Origin: Gammaproteobacteria bacterium | Lineage (GTDB): Bacteria; Pseudomonadota; Gammaproteobacteria; Pseudomonadales; Azotimanducaceae | DNA length: 46,129 bases | Assembly (NCBI GenBank): GCA_004357385.1 | Contig: SMWF01000114.1 | Coordinates: 1-46,129 of the forward strand | Direction: 5' to 3' | Shown: positions 25,679 through 33,945 of the stretch, piece after piece | Layout of the letters: every line of letters begins with the position of its first letter | Position numbering within the stretch: the stretch's first letter is position 1 | The notes under the pieces: model-generated | The model's database searches: none | What the model saw: only the letters and a program-made list of their open reading frames with translations | Told to the model about the DNA's origin: nothing | Translations under genes and position numbers: made by a program

Positions 25679-26773
25679 CTAGAACTCGGGGATCAGCGCC
25701 GAGTGGATGGATTCGTCGCCCGGGATCTGCCGGGCCAGGGTTTTGATGGCGAGTTCTGCCTGATCCAACGTGAAGTTGTGGGTATGCATCTCAGCTAGTG
25801 GGACATGCCCGGATTCGATGATACGGATGGCCGAACGGTAACCACTGGAGGTCACGCCAATGGCGCCCTTGATGGTGATTTCCTTGAATACGATCACGTC
25901 GGACACCAGGTTGGGTATCACCTTGCCGCCCTTGACGCCGGCAAGCACGATCGTGCCACCGCTGCGCACGAAACTCAGCGCATCGACCACGGGTTCGACC
26001 GCGTACGACGACACATCGACAACCACGTCCACACCGCGCCCGTTGGTGATTTCCTTGACCCGGTGTTTCGCATTTTCATTGTCGACATCGATGGTGTGAT
26101 CGGCGCCGTACAGTTTGGCCAGTTCCAGTTTCCGAGCGTCCGCCGCCAGTCCGGTGACGATGATGGTGCGCACCCCGGCTTCGCGACAGGCGATGACACT
26201 GGCAAGCCCTCGTTGCCCCGGACCCATGATCACCACATCGTCGCCCACTTTGGTGTCCGGCAGTTCGACTGCCCAGCGGAAACCTGCGCCGAGCGGATTG
26301 AACATAACTGCGATCTCCGGCGGCAGGTCCGAATCCATTTTATGCACCACAGAGTTGCCGTCGATGAACATGTATTGGGCGTAGGACCCCCACAGACCCG
26401 GCTCTTCGCTCAGCGGAATATAGGAATAGATCTTCCGCTGACTGCATAGATGATAGTGGCCGCCCAGGCAGGTGTCGCAATGGTGACAGGCGATCATGGT
26501 CTCTACCGCAACCCGGTCGCCCACGTCGAGATTCCAACGCCGTGCGGCCCGATCACCGATGGCGGCGATCCGACCAAGCGGTTCGTGCCCGGGAACTACA
26601 GGCGTCGGCGTGCCGAGAACGCCCTCGTATTGTTCGTAGTCGCTGCCACAGATGCCACAGGCTTCGATCTGCAGGATCGCGCTGTCGGCGTCGATTTGCG
26701 GAATGGGTAAATCCATGGGCTCAAGCGTTCGAACGCCCGTCTGGACCATGGCAAAGGTGGTTTTGGGCAACAT
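25679..26773 (-). CDS. zinc-dependent alcohol dehydrogenase (MDR family)
   Basis: The 364-residue medium-chain dehydrogenase has catalytic zinc ligands Cys39 (in CGICGSD) and His63/Glu64 (PGHEPLGRI). The structural zinc lobe is Cys96, Cys99, Cys102 and Cys110 (CHHCDTCLGGHYHLC). The Rossmann motif reads VVIMGPGQRGLASV, with GPGQRG in place of the commoner GxGxxG. It oxidises an alcohol or polyol with NAD(P); the substrate cannot be told from sequence. It is first in the minus-strand operon with the tandem thioesterase and the broken LLM oxidoreductase, and divergent from the MaoC hydratase. Confidence 0.9.
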   Translation of the reverse strand: MLPKTTFAMVQTGVRTLEPMDLPIPQIDADSAILQIEACGICGSDYEQYEGVLGTPTPVVPGHEPLGRIAAIGDRAARRWNLDVGDRVAVETMIACHHCDTCLGGHYHLCSQRKIYSYIPLSEEPGLWGSYAQYMFIDGNSVVHKMDSDLPPEIAVMFNPLGAGFRWAVELPDTKVGDDVVIMGPGQRGLASVIACREAGVRTIIVTGLAADARKLELAKLYGADHTIDVDNENAKHRVKEITNGRGVDVVVDVSSYAVEPVVDALSFVRSGGTIVLAGVKGGKVIPNLVSDVIVFKEITIKGAIGVTSSGYRSAIRIIESGHVPLAEMHTHNFTLDQAELAIKTLARQIPGDESIHSALIPEF

Positions 26774-26805
26774 GCGCGAGGCTCGATGGAGAAGAAGTTG
26801 CCGCC

Positions 26806-26811
26806 TATAGT
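26806..26811 (+). promoter_or_regulatory. possible -10 element of the hydratase gene
   Basis: TATAGT lies 27 nt before the ATG of the hydratase gene in the 65-nt divergent gap. A weak -35 candidate, TCGATG, is 17 nt upstream at 26783-26788. The ribosome site AGGGGAG is at 26824-26830. The -35 match is poor, so this is a suggestion only. Confidence 0.3.
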
Positions 26812-26838
26812 ACTCACTATTTCAGGGGAGCAGCAGCG

Positions 26839-27690
26839 ATGAAAGGCCTGAGCAACGAACTGATCGGACATGAGTTCGACCCTCGCCCGGTGCGTTGGAC
26901 CTCCAAGGACACCATGCTTTATGCGCTGGGGGTCGGCGCCAAACCCGGGGCGGAGCTCGAGTTCCTCTATGAAGGGCATGGCCCGCAGGTACTTCCAACC
27001 TTTGCGGTCATACCCGGTATGCGAGCCATGGCCAACATCGGCAAGGCCGTAGAGCTCGACGTAGCACGCCTGCTGCACGGTGAGCAATCCGTGCACCTCC
27101 AGCGGCCGTTGCCGCCGGAAGCAGAACTGACCATGCGCAGCCACATCTCCGAGGTCTGGGACAAGGGTGAAGGGAAAGCGGCCGTGATCGGCGTAACGGG
27201 TGAATTCTCCGACGCCGACGGGATCGTCTTCTCGACCACCTCGACGCTGTTCTGCATCGGTGCTGGCGGCTTCGGCGGTGAATCCGGACCGTCCACCCGT
27301 GGTGTCAACCAGGCCCCTGAGCGCACTCCGGATCAGGTGATCAGCTACGTCACCCAGGAAGAACAAGGTGCTCTGTACCGCCTGAGCGGCGATCCGGTGG
27401 CCTTGCACATCGACCCCGAATTTGCGCGCATGGCCGGCTACGACAAACCATTCATGCATGGTCTGTGCACCTTCGGCTTCGTTGGCCGGGCGGTGCTGCA
27501 CGGACTATGCGGCGGCGATCCGAAGCGCTTCATCAGCATCGCGGGGCGATTCGCAGACCGGGTGGAATTCGGTGACGAGGTGGTCACTCGAATCTGGGAA
27601 ACGGGTCCCGGGGAAGCACTGCTCGAAGCGGTGACGCAAACCGGGCGCGTAGTGCTGTCCCAGGCCCGCGCCACGTATCGACCCGAATGA
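26839..27690 (+). CDS. MaoC-type 2-enoyl-CoA hydratase
   Basis: The start is placed at ATG 26839 because AGGGGAG lies 8 nt before it; the open frame extends upstream to 26542 only inside the divergent gene. The 283-residue product has two hotdog halves like eukaryotic-type hydratase 2. The C-terminal half carries the catalytic pair Asp185 and His190 in SGDPVALHIDPEFARMAGYD, followed by PFMHGLCTFGF. It hydrates trans-2-enoyl-CoA to (R)-3-hydroxyacyl-CoA. It overlaps the next gene by ATGA and is divergent from the alcohol dehydrogenase operon. Together these suggest degradation of an unusual acyl chain or ring. Confidence 0.9.
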   Translation: MKGLSNELIGHEFDPRPVRWTSKDTMLYALGVGAKPGAELEFLYEGHGPQVLPTFAVIPGMRAMANIGKAVELDVARLLHGEQSVHLQRPLPPEAELTMRSHISEVWDKGEGKAAVIGVTGEFSDADGIVFSTTSTLFCIGAGGFGGESGPSTRGVNQAPERTPDQVISYVTQEEQGALYRLSGDPVALHIDPEFARMAGYDKPFMHGLCTFGFVGRAVLHGLCGGDPKRFISIAGRFADRVEFGDEVVTRIWETGPGEALLEAVTQTGRVVLSQARATYRPE

Positions 27691-28469
27691 AGGGGTTTGC
27701 TGAGCTGTTCGCGGCGACCCGCGGCGATGATGGTGTCTGGACCTTCGAGCTTATGGAGCGTTTCAACGGCGCCTTCGGGGGTACCAACGGAGGCACCCTG
27801 ACGGCATTGTCCGTCTACGTTGCCCGTCAGATCAGCGCTCGGCAGCCGACCAGCATCGATTCACGCTATCTGCGGTCTTTCCGTCCCGGGCTGGCACGCG
27901 TGGTGCCGAGCGTGCTCAACGAGGGTCGCACCCTGAGCGTGGTCGGCATCGACATCGTCGATGAAAATGACAACGTGTGTTGCCACTCCACGGTCACCCT
28001 GGTTGATCCCGCTGCACTTGCAACGTCACTGGAGCACCCCGCGATTGAACCACCACCGGCACTTGCGGCGGCGCAGGATCAACGCCCCTGGGTGGCCCCT
28101 GCGGCGCAAGCAATACCGTTGATCGCCACCTACCGACCGACGCAACTCGCTCGAAACGGCGCCGCCACAGTGACCGGAATTGACATCCCGTGGGGTGAAC
28201 CGGGAACCAGCGCAGAGGCCGCGTGCATTGCCGCTGACATGTCTGTCGGCCCCCCGGTGGCTCGCATCGTACGGTCCAGCGCTTCTACCCCCAACCCCGA
28301 TCTTTCACTACGGTTCTGCGCGACGCTTGACGAGGTGACCCGGCCATACGCCAGTTGCAACGTCGAGCGCGTTGCCGGTGGGCTTGCAACGACCCGCATA
28401 TCGGTCTGGAGCGAGCAACAGTTGCTGGCAGTGGGTATCTCCACGACGACCTGCATCCCGTTGCGCTGA
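27687..28469 (+). CDS. acyl-CoA thioesterase family protein (double hotdog, TesB-like)
   Basis: The 260-residue product matches the acyl-CoA thioesterase/TesB-like double hotdog group. The N-terminal half has FNGAFGGTNGGTLTALSVYV followed by DSRYLRSFRPGLARVVPSV, where family members have a GGxxAA helix and a xFLRP-like strand. The C-terminal half ends CNVERVAGGLATTRISVWSE and QQLLAVGIST, the usual domain end. It would hydrolyse an acyl-CoA formed in the neighbouring pathway. It starts inside the hydratase stop (ATGA). Confidence 0.8.
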   Translation: MKGFAELFAATRGDDGVWTFELMERFNGAFGGTNGGTLTALSVYVARQISARQPTSIDSRYLRSFRPGLARVVPSVLNEGRTLSVVGIDIVDENDNVCCHSTVTLVDPAALATSLEHPAIEPPPALAAAQDQRPWVAPAAQAIPLIATYRPTQLARNGAATVTGIDIPWGEPGTSAEAACIAADMSVGPPVARIVRSSASTPNPDLSLRFCATLDEVTRPYASCNVERVAGGLATTRISVWSEQQLLAVGISTTTCIPLR

Positions 28470-28514
28470 CTGGCGCATGCTATCGTCATCGCCGTTCAGA
28501 ACACGCAACTCCTG

Positions 28515-29198
28515 ATGTCTTCCGGCGAACCGCTCATCTCGATCGTGATACCGGTGTTAGACGACGCCGCCGCGTTGGCGCGGATCCTTGGTCAGCTCGC
28601 CGACCAGGACGATGTCGAAATCGTCGTCGTCGACGGTGGCAGTGCCGATGAATCGCGACGTATCGCGCACGATGCGGACCGGGTGATTGAATCTGCATCG
28701 GGCCGTGCGCGTCAGTTGAGTGTGGGCATTGCGGCAGCTCGCGGCGACCTCATCTGGATGGTTCACGCCGATTCGTGCGTATCCGGCGAACTGCTGAACC
28801 AGATGCGTCGCATCGCAGGTGACGTCCACGCCCGTTGGGGCCGCGTGGACGTCAGGCTGGACGGCGATGCGCCGGTTTTTCGAGTGATTGAGTGGTCGAT
28901 GAACTGGCGCTCCCGGCTGAGCGGAATATGTACCGGCGATCAAGGCATCTTCGTGCGACGTGGCGTGCTGGAGTTGATCGGCGGAGTGCCCCAGCAAGCA
29001 CTGATGGAGGATGTCGAGCTCAGCAAACGGCTCCGCAGACTTGCCGTGCCGCGCCGCATCCCCGGTCCCATCGTAACGGCTGCGCGGCGCTGGCAGCGCG
29101 ATGGGATACTGCGAACGGTGCTGGAGATGTGGCGGCTCAGGCTGGGATACTTTTTTGGCGAGGCCCCAGAGCTTCTCGCCGCGCGCTACTATCGATGA
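28515..29198 (+). CDS. family 2 glycosyltransferase, TIGR04283 type
   Basis: The 227-residue protein is a compact GT-A glycosyltransferase. It has SIVIPVLDDAAAL at the start, then EIVVVDGGSADESRRIA, GRARQLSVGIAAARGDLIWM and VHADS as the DxD-like site. Near the end GDQGIFVRRGVLELIGGVPQ and LMEDVELSKRLRRLA fit the TIGR04283 group. That group is named for its link with radical-SAM/selenodomain loci and usually sits beside a TIGR04282 protein, as here. Substrate and product are unknown. It overlaps the next gene by ATGA. Confidence 0.88.
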   Translation: MSSGEPLISIVIPVLDDAAALARILGQLADQDDVEIVVVDGGSADESRRIAHDADRVIESASGRARQLSVGIAAARGDLIWMVHADSCVSGELLNQMRRIAGDVHARWGRVDVRLDGDAPVFRVIEWSMNWRSRLSGICTGDQGIFVRRGVLELIGGVPQQALMEDVELSKRLRRLAVPRRIPGPIVTAARRWQRDGILRTVLEMWRLRLGYFFGEAPELLAARYYR

Positions 29199-29800
29199 CC
29201 ATTGACACCTGTGTGGCGGTGTTCGCACGCTTACCCAAGCTGGGCACCGTCAAGACCCGCCTGGCCGCCGTGCTGGGCGATGACCTCGCCTTGGCGGTGC
29301 ATCGTGCGCTGCTGCGAGAAACCCTCGACAACGTGCTCAACCCTGAAAGCTACGCGCTGGAACTCTGGCTCGCTGGCGATCCGGAGGAGCTCGATGCGGG
29401 GCTTCGCGTGCTGAACGTCGTGCTGCGACAACAATCCGAAGGTGATCTGGGTGAACGTATGCTGGCGACGATTACTCAGCTAACCGAATCAGGCTGCCGC
29501 GCGATCGTCATCGGCTGCGATTGCCCACTGATGAGCCGCGCCTACCTGTGCCGTGCCAAGGATGCGCTGCTCGATCACGATCTGGTCCTTGGACCCAGCG
29601 AGGATGGTGGTTACACCTTGATCGGCATGAACCGCCCCATTCCGGAACTGTTTGTCGGTATGTCCTGGAGCGTCACGTCGGTGTTTCGAGAAACGCTGTG
29701 CCGTGCTGCGCAACTCGATCTTCGCGTCGCGCAGTTGGACACTTTGTGGGACGTCGATACGGTTGCGGACTGGCGACGCTGGCGAGCGCTCAGCGCTTAG
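29195..29800 (+). CDS. TIGR04282/DUF2064 nucleotidyltransferase-like glycosyltransferase
   Basis: The start is ATG 29195, overlapping the preceding TGA; a longer frame from 28892 lies inside that gene. The 201-residue product begins VAVFARLPKLGTVKTRLAAV, the Rossmann-like nucleotide-binding start of DUF2064, and contains RAIVIGCDCPLM and LVLGPSEDGGYTLIGM with the (S/C)DxPxL and DGGY motifs of the family. It probably forms a nucleotide-linked sugar or transfers one together with the TIGR04283 partner. The end overlaps the convergent PilZ gene by 11 nt. Confidence 0.9.
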   Translation: MTIDTCVAVFARLPKLGTVKTRLAAVLGDDLALAVHRALLRETLDNVLNPESYALELWLAGDPEELDAGLRVLNVVLRQQSEGDLGERMLATITQLTESGCRAIVIGCDCPLMSRAYLCRAKDALLDHDLVLGPSEDGGYTLIGMNRPIPELFVGMSWSVTSVFRETLCRAAQLDLRVAQLDTLWDVDTVADWRRWRALSA

Positions 29801-30554
29801 CGGCTTTGGCCAGCGTCTGCACGAACTGCTCCAACCTACGGCGGTCGGTGATGTCCATTTCCATAAACTCGATGCCACAGAAAGTGTTGTTGCTGTCCTT
29901 GTCGTAATCCACGTGGCGGATCGAGCCCTCGGCCTGGAGATTCAGCAGCCTGGGAATGTTGATCTCGCAGCCTGAAATCTGGTCGCCTACTTCCAGCGCG
30001 GGGTACGGAAAGCCTTCGAACACGCAGCGGCAGCCCCCCACGGAAATATCAATGATGGCCGCGCTGATCAGTTGCCCTTCGGATCGGGTGACCAGAACCT
30101 CCGCGCCGTGCGTTGCCACGCGTAACGGAATCCGGAAGCGCGCCGCGCCGCGGCGCTGCTGGTACAGCAAGCGCTCGGGCAGGGGGACACGGTAATAAGG
30201 CACGCCCCGATCGACGAGTGCAGCCACCGTTCGCAGCTCTTCGGCGTAGACGAAGATGCCTTCCGAGCGGCCGGTCAAACTGAACGGATCGTCGCCCTTG
30301 AGCAAAGACAATCCGCTACGAGGCCGAATATTTTCGAGCAGAAAACTGGCGTCATCAACGTCCAGCACATGTCCGGTGAACGTCTGCGGCTCACCGTCGA
30401 AGCGCAGACTCAAATCCGAGCGCTGGTCACGAAACAGCGTAAATATTCGCCGTGCCTCACCGAGGTCGGTGACGTAACCACTGACGATAGCGGCCGCACT
30501 CGACGGCGCGGTCCCAGCTGCCGATGGCCTGTCTGGCTTCGTGGTAGTCGCCAC
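29790..30554 (-). CDS. YcgR-like PilZ-domain protein (c-di-GMP binding)
   Basis: The product (254 residues from GTG 30554, which has GGAAGGA just upstream; TTG 30569 is also in frame) has an N-terminal YcgR-like domain (about 25-135) and a C-terminal PilZ domain. PilZ motifs are QQRRGAARFRIP, supplying the RxxxR phosphate contacts, and DISVGGCR, the (D/N)xSxxG motif. Both are intact, so cyclic di-GMP binding is likely. In Enterobacteria YcgR brakes the flagellar motor; no flagellar gene is present here. It is convergent with the glycosyltransferase pair. Confidence 0.88.
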   Translation of the reverse strand: MATTTKPDRPSAAGTAPSSAAAIVSGYVTDLGEARRIFTLFRDQRSDLSLRFDGEPQTFTGHVLDVDDASFLLENIRPRSGLSLLKGDDPFSLTGRSEGIFVYAEELRTVAALVDRGVPYYRVPLPERLLYQQRRGAARFRIPLRVATHGAEVLVTRSEGQLISAAIIDISVGGCRCVFEGFPYPALEVGDQISGCEINIPRLLNLQAEGSIRHVDYDKDSNNTFCGIEFMEMDITDRRRLEQFVQTLAKAAKR

Positions 30555-30720
30555 GGTAATCCTTCCCAATTCGAATCTGTAATTCTGCCGCGCTGACCTG
30601 CTGTTACCGTTAACTGGTTACGTTGCGTGCGGCGCGTCCACCGCGCGTAGGGAACGATGTGCGCGAATTGGCTATCCGGGAGTGCACTGGCGCACGCTGG
30701 ACGTGCTATCGGCCGGCTTG

Positions 30721-31170
30721 CTAGCAGTCTGAGCGCAGCGGGGATGTGTCAGATTGTGCGCCGCACAGCGTCAACGCGGCAGCAATGAGTGTGGCTGAGG
30801 GGCACCATTGATACGCACGACGAAGGTAACCGGTGATCAGACGCCCTCGCAGGTCGATGACGTCCGGATCAGGCAGGGGATCCAGATTGACGTACAGCCG
30901 CCGCAGGAATCCGTGCTCATCGATGTTCAGTCGGAAGGGTTCGACGAGTTCGAGAACCAGTTGCGATGAATACTCATCCTGGCGCAGCGTCAAGAGCAGG
31001 ATGTCGACCAGTTGTTGTCCCTCACCCTCGTGACCGGGCACGGAAATGATGCCGTGTTGCGACGTCAACGGCAGCGCGCCGCGACAGAAACCCTCCCACG
31101 TCAGCGGATCGATACGCTGAAGTCGGTCGCCCGGCTGGCGCAACAGCGCCCGATGATGAATCCCCAGCAT
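30721..31170 (-). CDS. hypothetical protein behind a LexA-type promoter
   Basis: The 149-residue frame has no family I recognise. It is soluble, with an alternating hydrophobic region (VDILLLTLRQDEYSSQLVLE, then LVEPFRLNIDEHGFLRRLYV) and a short helix near the C terminus (SATLIAAALTL). Support for it being real comes from the promoter upstream, whose -10 ends 27 nt before the ATG, and from the lack of any other gene that promoter could serve. The ribosome site is weak. The frame stays open for about ten sense codons above the ATG without a better start. If real, it would be induced by DNA damage. Confidence 0.5.
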   Translation of the reverse strand: MLGIHHRALLRQPGDRLQRIDPLTWEGFCRGALPLTSQHGIISVPGHEGEGQQLVDILLLTLRQDEYSSQLVLELVEPFRLNIDEHGFLRRLYVNLDPLPDPDVIDLRGRLITGYLRRAYQWCPSATLIAAALTLCGAQSDTSPLRSDC

Positions 31171-31197
31171 CAGCCTGAGTTTGAATGCGTTCCAGAC

Positions 31198-31226
31198 ACA
31201 ATAACTGTATATACATACAGTATCAA
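31198..31226 (-). promoter_or_regulatory. SOS promoter with LexA operator in the spacer
   Basis: On the minus strand TTGATA (31226-31221) and TATTGT (31203-31198) are separated by exactly 17 nt. That spacer contains CTGTATGTATATACAG (plus-strand 31205-31220, CTGT-N8-ACAG). The extended 20-mer at 31203-31222 differs from the E. coli LexA consensus TACTGTATATATATACAGTA at two positions. The operator sits between -35 and -10, a strong repression geometry. The only gene it can drive is the hypothetical gene starting at 31170. Confidence 0.8.
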
Positions 31227-31237
31227 GTCGAGCTGAA

Positions 31238-31258
31238 GGGGGTGCAGATAGATCCCCC
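31238..31258 (-). terminator. possible terminator of the formate dehydrogenase gene
   Basis: Just past the formate dehydrogenase stop the minus strand forms GGGGG, an 11-nt loop and CCCCC, followed by TTC. The stem is short but all G-C and the T-run is poor. It also lies just before the SOS promoter, so it would insulate the two genes. Confidence 0.35.
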
Positions 31259-31263
31259 GGAAA

Positions 31264-32487
31264 TTATCTCTCGGCGTCCTCCTTGAACTTTGCCGCTTCC
31301 TCAGATCCGCCGGTTGCGTCGCCTTCGCTATAGGAGTGAGCGCCAGCGCCCGCCAGTTTCCCTGCTTCTACGATCAGATACTCTTCCCGTATTGGATTGT
31401 CATCGAACCAGCATTCCAGAATTTCCCGGACCCCTGCGGCATAGCGAGCTTGCGCGGCAAGTGACGTTCCAGATGTGTGTGGAGTCATTCCATGGTTTGG
31501 CATCGTTCTCCAGGGATGGTCCTTTGGTGCTGGCTGCGGAAACCAGACATCGCCTGCGTACCCAGCCAATTGCCCACTCTCGAGTGCCTTTGCAATCGCA
31601 TTGCGATCGCAGATTTTCCCACGCGCCGTGTTAACAAGGTACGCTCCACGCTTCATCCTGCTGATCATCTCCTGGTCAAACAGATGTTCCGTCTCAGGAT
31701 GAAGCGGGCAGTTGATCGTCACAACGTCACAGACCTCGACCATGGACTCGACGCTGTCATGAAAGGTCACCCCGAGTTCTCTTTCCACCTCCACTGGTAG
31801 TCTGTGTCGATCGTAGTAGTGAAGTTTTACATCGAAAGGCTTCATGCGTTGCAGAACCGCCAACCCGATTCGACCTGCAGCAACAGTACCAACCTGCATT
31901 CCTTCGACATCATAGGATCTGGACACGCAATCAGCGATATTCCATCCGCCTTTCAAAACCCAGTCGTGTGATGGAATGTAGTTTCTAACAAGTGCCAGGA
32001 TCATCATGACGACATGCTCAGCGACACTGATGCTGTTGCAATAGGTTACCTCGACCACAGTAATGTCGTTTGCAATTGCTGCCTGTAGATCCACATGGTC
32101 TGAACCAATTCCTGCCGTAATCGCCAGCTTCAGATTGGGCGCCTTAGCCACCAGGTCCGACGTTATGTAGGCCGGCCAGAACGGTTGTGAAATGACTACA
32201 TCGGCATCAACGATTTCTCGTTCCAGGACAGAATCCGGGCCGTCTTTGTCAGAGGTAACAACAAACGTATGACCGAGATCTTCTATGAATTTTCGTAGAC
32301 CAAGTTCGCCAGAGACACTGCCAAGAAGATCCCCGGGGGTAAAATCTGTTGCGCTCGGCGACGGCATTGTCTGCCCGTCGGGATAGCGAACTAATTCAGG
32401 GATGCCGTCCCGCGCATACTTTCGAGGATATCCATCCACGGGATCGTCATAGAGGACGCAGAGAATCTTCTGATTTTCCTTGCGCAT
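31264..32487 (-). CDS. fdh: NAD-dependent formate dehydrogenase
   Basis: This 407-residue enzyme oxidises formate to CO2 with NAD+ and needs no metal. It closely resembles the Pseudomonas sp. 101 enzyme as I recall it, with VLYDDPVDGYPRKYARDGIP, FTPGDLLGSVSGELGLRKF and WFPQPAPKDHPWRTMP. Catalytic residues are Asn151, Arg289, Gln318 and His337 (N146, R284, Q313 and H332 in that enzyme). The loop at 201-208 (TVAAGRIG) starts the NAD fold and Asp226 predicts NAD over NADP. It stands alone, with a gap on each side. Its base composition looks less GC-rich than the SUF genes next to it, which suggests recent transfer. It fits growth on, or detoxification of, C1 compounds. Confidence 0.96.
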   Translation of the reverse strand: MRKENQKILCVLYDDPVDGYPRKYARDGIPELVRYPDGQTMPSPSATDFTPGDLLGSVSGELGLRKFIEDLGHTFVVTSDKDGPDSVLEREIVDADVVISQPFWPAYITSDLVAKAPNLKLAITAGIGSDHVDLQAAIANDITVVEVTYCNSISVAEHVVMMILALVRNYIPSHDWVLKGGWNIADCVSRSYDVEGMQVGTVAAGRIGLAVLQRMKPFDVKLHYYDRHRLPVEVERELGVTFHDSVESMVEVCDVVTINCPLHPETEHLFDQEMISRMKRGAYLVNTARGKICDRNAIAKALESGQLAGYAGDVWFPQPAPKDHPWRTMPNHGMTPHTSGTSLAAQARYAAGVREILECWFDDNPIREEYLIVEAGKLAGAGAHSYSEGDATGGSEEAAKFKEDAER

Positions 32488-32552
32488 GATTCAGTCACCT
32501 CGAAGCTCGCATGAATGTGCATAAGAATGCCTCACTCACGCCCGAAGGTCGA

Positions 32553-33011
32553 TTACGTATGGTCCGGCGCGCCGCGCAGTTCTTGCGCTGCGATGCCTTT
32601 GATCCGTTTCACCATCGCCACCAGGCCGTTGCCCCGGGCCAGGCTGAGATGACTGATGAGGTCGAGCCCCTCGAACATACCGTGCAGGTCGTAGTCGAGG
32701 ATCTCGGCGGGGGGTTTCGCGTTCACCGCACTCAAGACGATGGCGATCAGGCCGCGAACGATATGGGCGTCGCTGTCGAGCTCGAACTCGAGTTGATCGC
32801 CTTCCCGGGCCGTCGCGATCCAGACCTGACTCTGGCAGCCGTGGATGATGTTCGCCGGGATCTTCAGCGCGTCGTCCATCGCCGGTAGTTGCTTGCCGAG
32901 ATCGATGATGAAGCGATATCGATCTTCCCAGTCGTCGAAGAACTCGAAGTTGCGTTGCACGTCGTCGATGGTGATCGTGCGGCCAAACGGGCTTGCAGAC
33001 GGGCTGTCCAT
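32553..33011 (-). CDS. sufE: SufE, cysteine desulfurase partner
   Basis: SufE accepts persulfide sulfur from SufS and passes it to SufBCD. The 152-residue product has the acceptor Cys59 in ANIIHGCQSQVW, the family signature, and the C-terminal helices ending MVKRIKGIAAQEL. The N-terminal IDDVQRNFEFFDDWEDRYRF is also typical. It is last in the suf operon, 8 nt after sufT. The cell therefore uses the SufS-SufE pair rather than SufU. Confidence 0.95.
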   Translation of the reverse strand: MDSPSASPFGRTITIDDVQRNFEFFDDWEDRYRFIIDLGKQLPAMDDALKIPANIIHGCQSQVWIATAREGDQLEFELDSDAHIVRGLIAIVLSAVNAKPPAEILDYDLHGMFEGLDLISHLSLARGNGLVAMVKRIKGIAAQELRGAPDHT

Positions 33012-33019
33012 GGCAGCGC

Positions 33020-33544
33020 TCAGAACAACCCGAGTTCCAGTTGTGCTTCGTCGGACATCATGTCGCGGCTCCAGGGCGGATCGAACACGAGTTCGACCTC
33101 GATCCGTTCCAGGTTCGGAACCTTCGTGAGGCGTTGTTTGATGTCTTCGACCAGAACCGGGCCCATCCCACAGCCAGGCGCGGTCAGGGTCATCACAATC
33201 GTGATGTCGGGGCCATCCAGGGTGCAGTCGTAGATCAATCCCAGATCGACGATATTCACCGGAATCTCCGGGTCGTAGACACTGCGTAGCGCCTCCCAGA
33301 CCGTGTCTTTGTCGACGCTGCCATCGCTGGGGACGGGGAACGACGGAATGGTCGGTTCGAACCCTAGCGCATCGGCATCCTCGCCATCGATGCGTGCCAT
33401 GTTGCCGTTGAAGACCACCGTGTAGTTGCCACCCAGCGTCTGCGTGAGCGTCACGAAGGTTCCTTGCGGAATGCTGGTCGGAGTACCCGTGGGCACCAGA
33501 CGGGCGTTGCAGGTTCGCCGGATGGGTATGATCGTGCGTTCCAT
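33020..33544 (-). CDS. sufT: SufT, iron-sulfur maturation factor (long form)
   Basis: The start is ATG 33544, 5 nt after the sufA stop; an upstream start at 33598 lies within sufA. The 174-residue product has a SufT-specific N-terminal part (PTGTPTSIPQGTFVTLTQTL) and a C-terminal MIP18/PaaD-like (DUF59) domain with VYDPEIPVNIVDLGLIYDCT and LTAPGCGMGPVLVEDIKQRL. The Cys in APGCGMG is the usual conserved residue of the domain. SufT helps deliver Fe-S clusters under high demand. Confidence 0.93.
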   Translation of the reverse strand: MERTIIPIRRTCNARLVPTGTPTSIPQGTFVTLTQTLGGNYTVVFNGNMARIDGEDADALGFEPTIPSFPVPSDGSVDKDTVWEALRSVYDPEIPVNIVDLGLIYDCTLDGPDITIVMTLTAPGCGMGPVLVEDIKQRLTKVPNLERIEVELVFDPPWSRDMMSDEAQLELGLF

Positions 33545-33549
33545 CGTGT

Positions 33550-33933
33550 TCAGTCGGGCAGGTCGGAGTCGATCGAAAAGCTCTCGCCGCAGCCGCATTC
33601 GGATTGCGCGTTCGGGTTGTTGAACTTCACCAGGGAATTGAGCCCTTCGGTTACGTAATCGATGCGAGTCCCTTGCAGCAGCGCGAGGTGATCGACGGCC
33701 ACATAGAGCGTCAGGTTTGGTCGGATCTGCACCGGGCGATCGTCGGGTGCCGGTTCGGCCTCGTGGTCCAGCTGGTACATGTAGCCGGAGCAGCCGCTCT
33801 CGGTAAGGCTCAGGCGCAGCACCTGTGCGGCCTCGCTCCGCTGCCCCAGGACATGGTCGACTGCAGCGTCAGACATGCTGATGTCGATCTGTGTCGCGGG
33901 GTCAAATGTTTCAACGCGCGTTTCAACAGTCAT
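33550..33933 (-). CDS. sufA: A-type iron-sulfur carrier (SufA/HesB-IscA family)
   Basis: The 127-residue product carries the three A-type cysteines: Cys48 in ESGCSGYMY, and Cys113 and Cys115 in SECGCGESFS. An acidic insertion (DHEAEPAPDDRP) lies between the strands. It receives clusters from SufBCD and passes them to targets. It is 12 nt downstream of sufS in the operon. Confidence 0.93.
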   Translation of the reverse strand: MTVETRVETFDPATQIDISMSDAAVDHVLGQRSEAAQVLRLSLTESGCSGYMYQLDHEAEPAPDDRPVQIRPNLTLYVAVDHLALLQGTRIDYVTEGLNSLVKFNNPNAQSECGCGESFSIDSDLPD

Positions 33934-33945
33934 GTGAACCGTACC

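Noticed and set aside
26596-27501. Minus-strand frame of 301 residues across the MaoC hydratase
   Set aside because: The hydratase on the plus strand has clear catalytic motifs and a ribosome site; the minus frame shows no family features.
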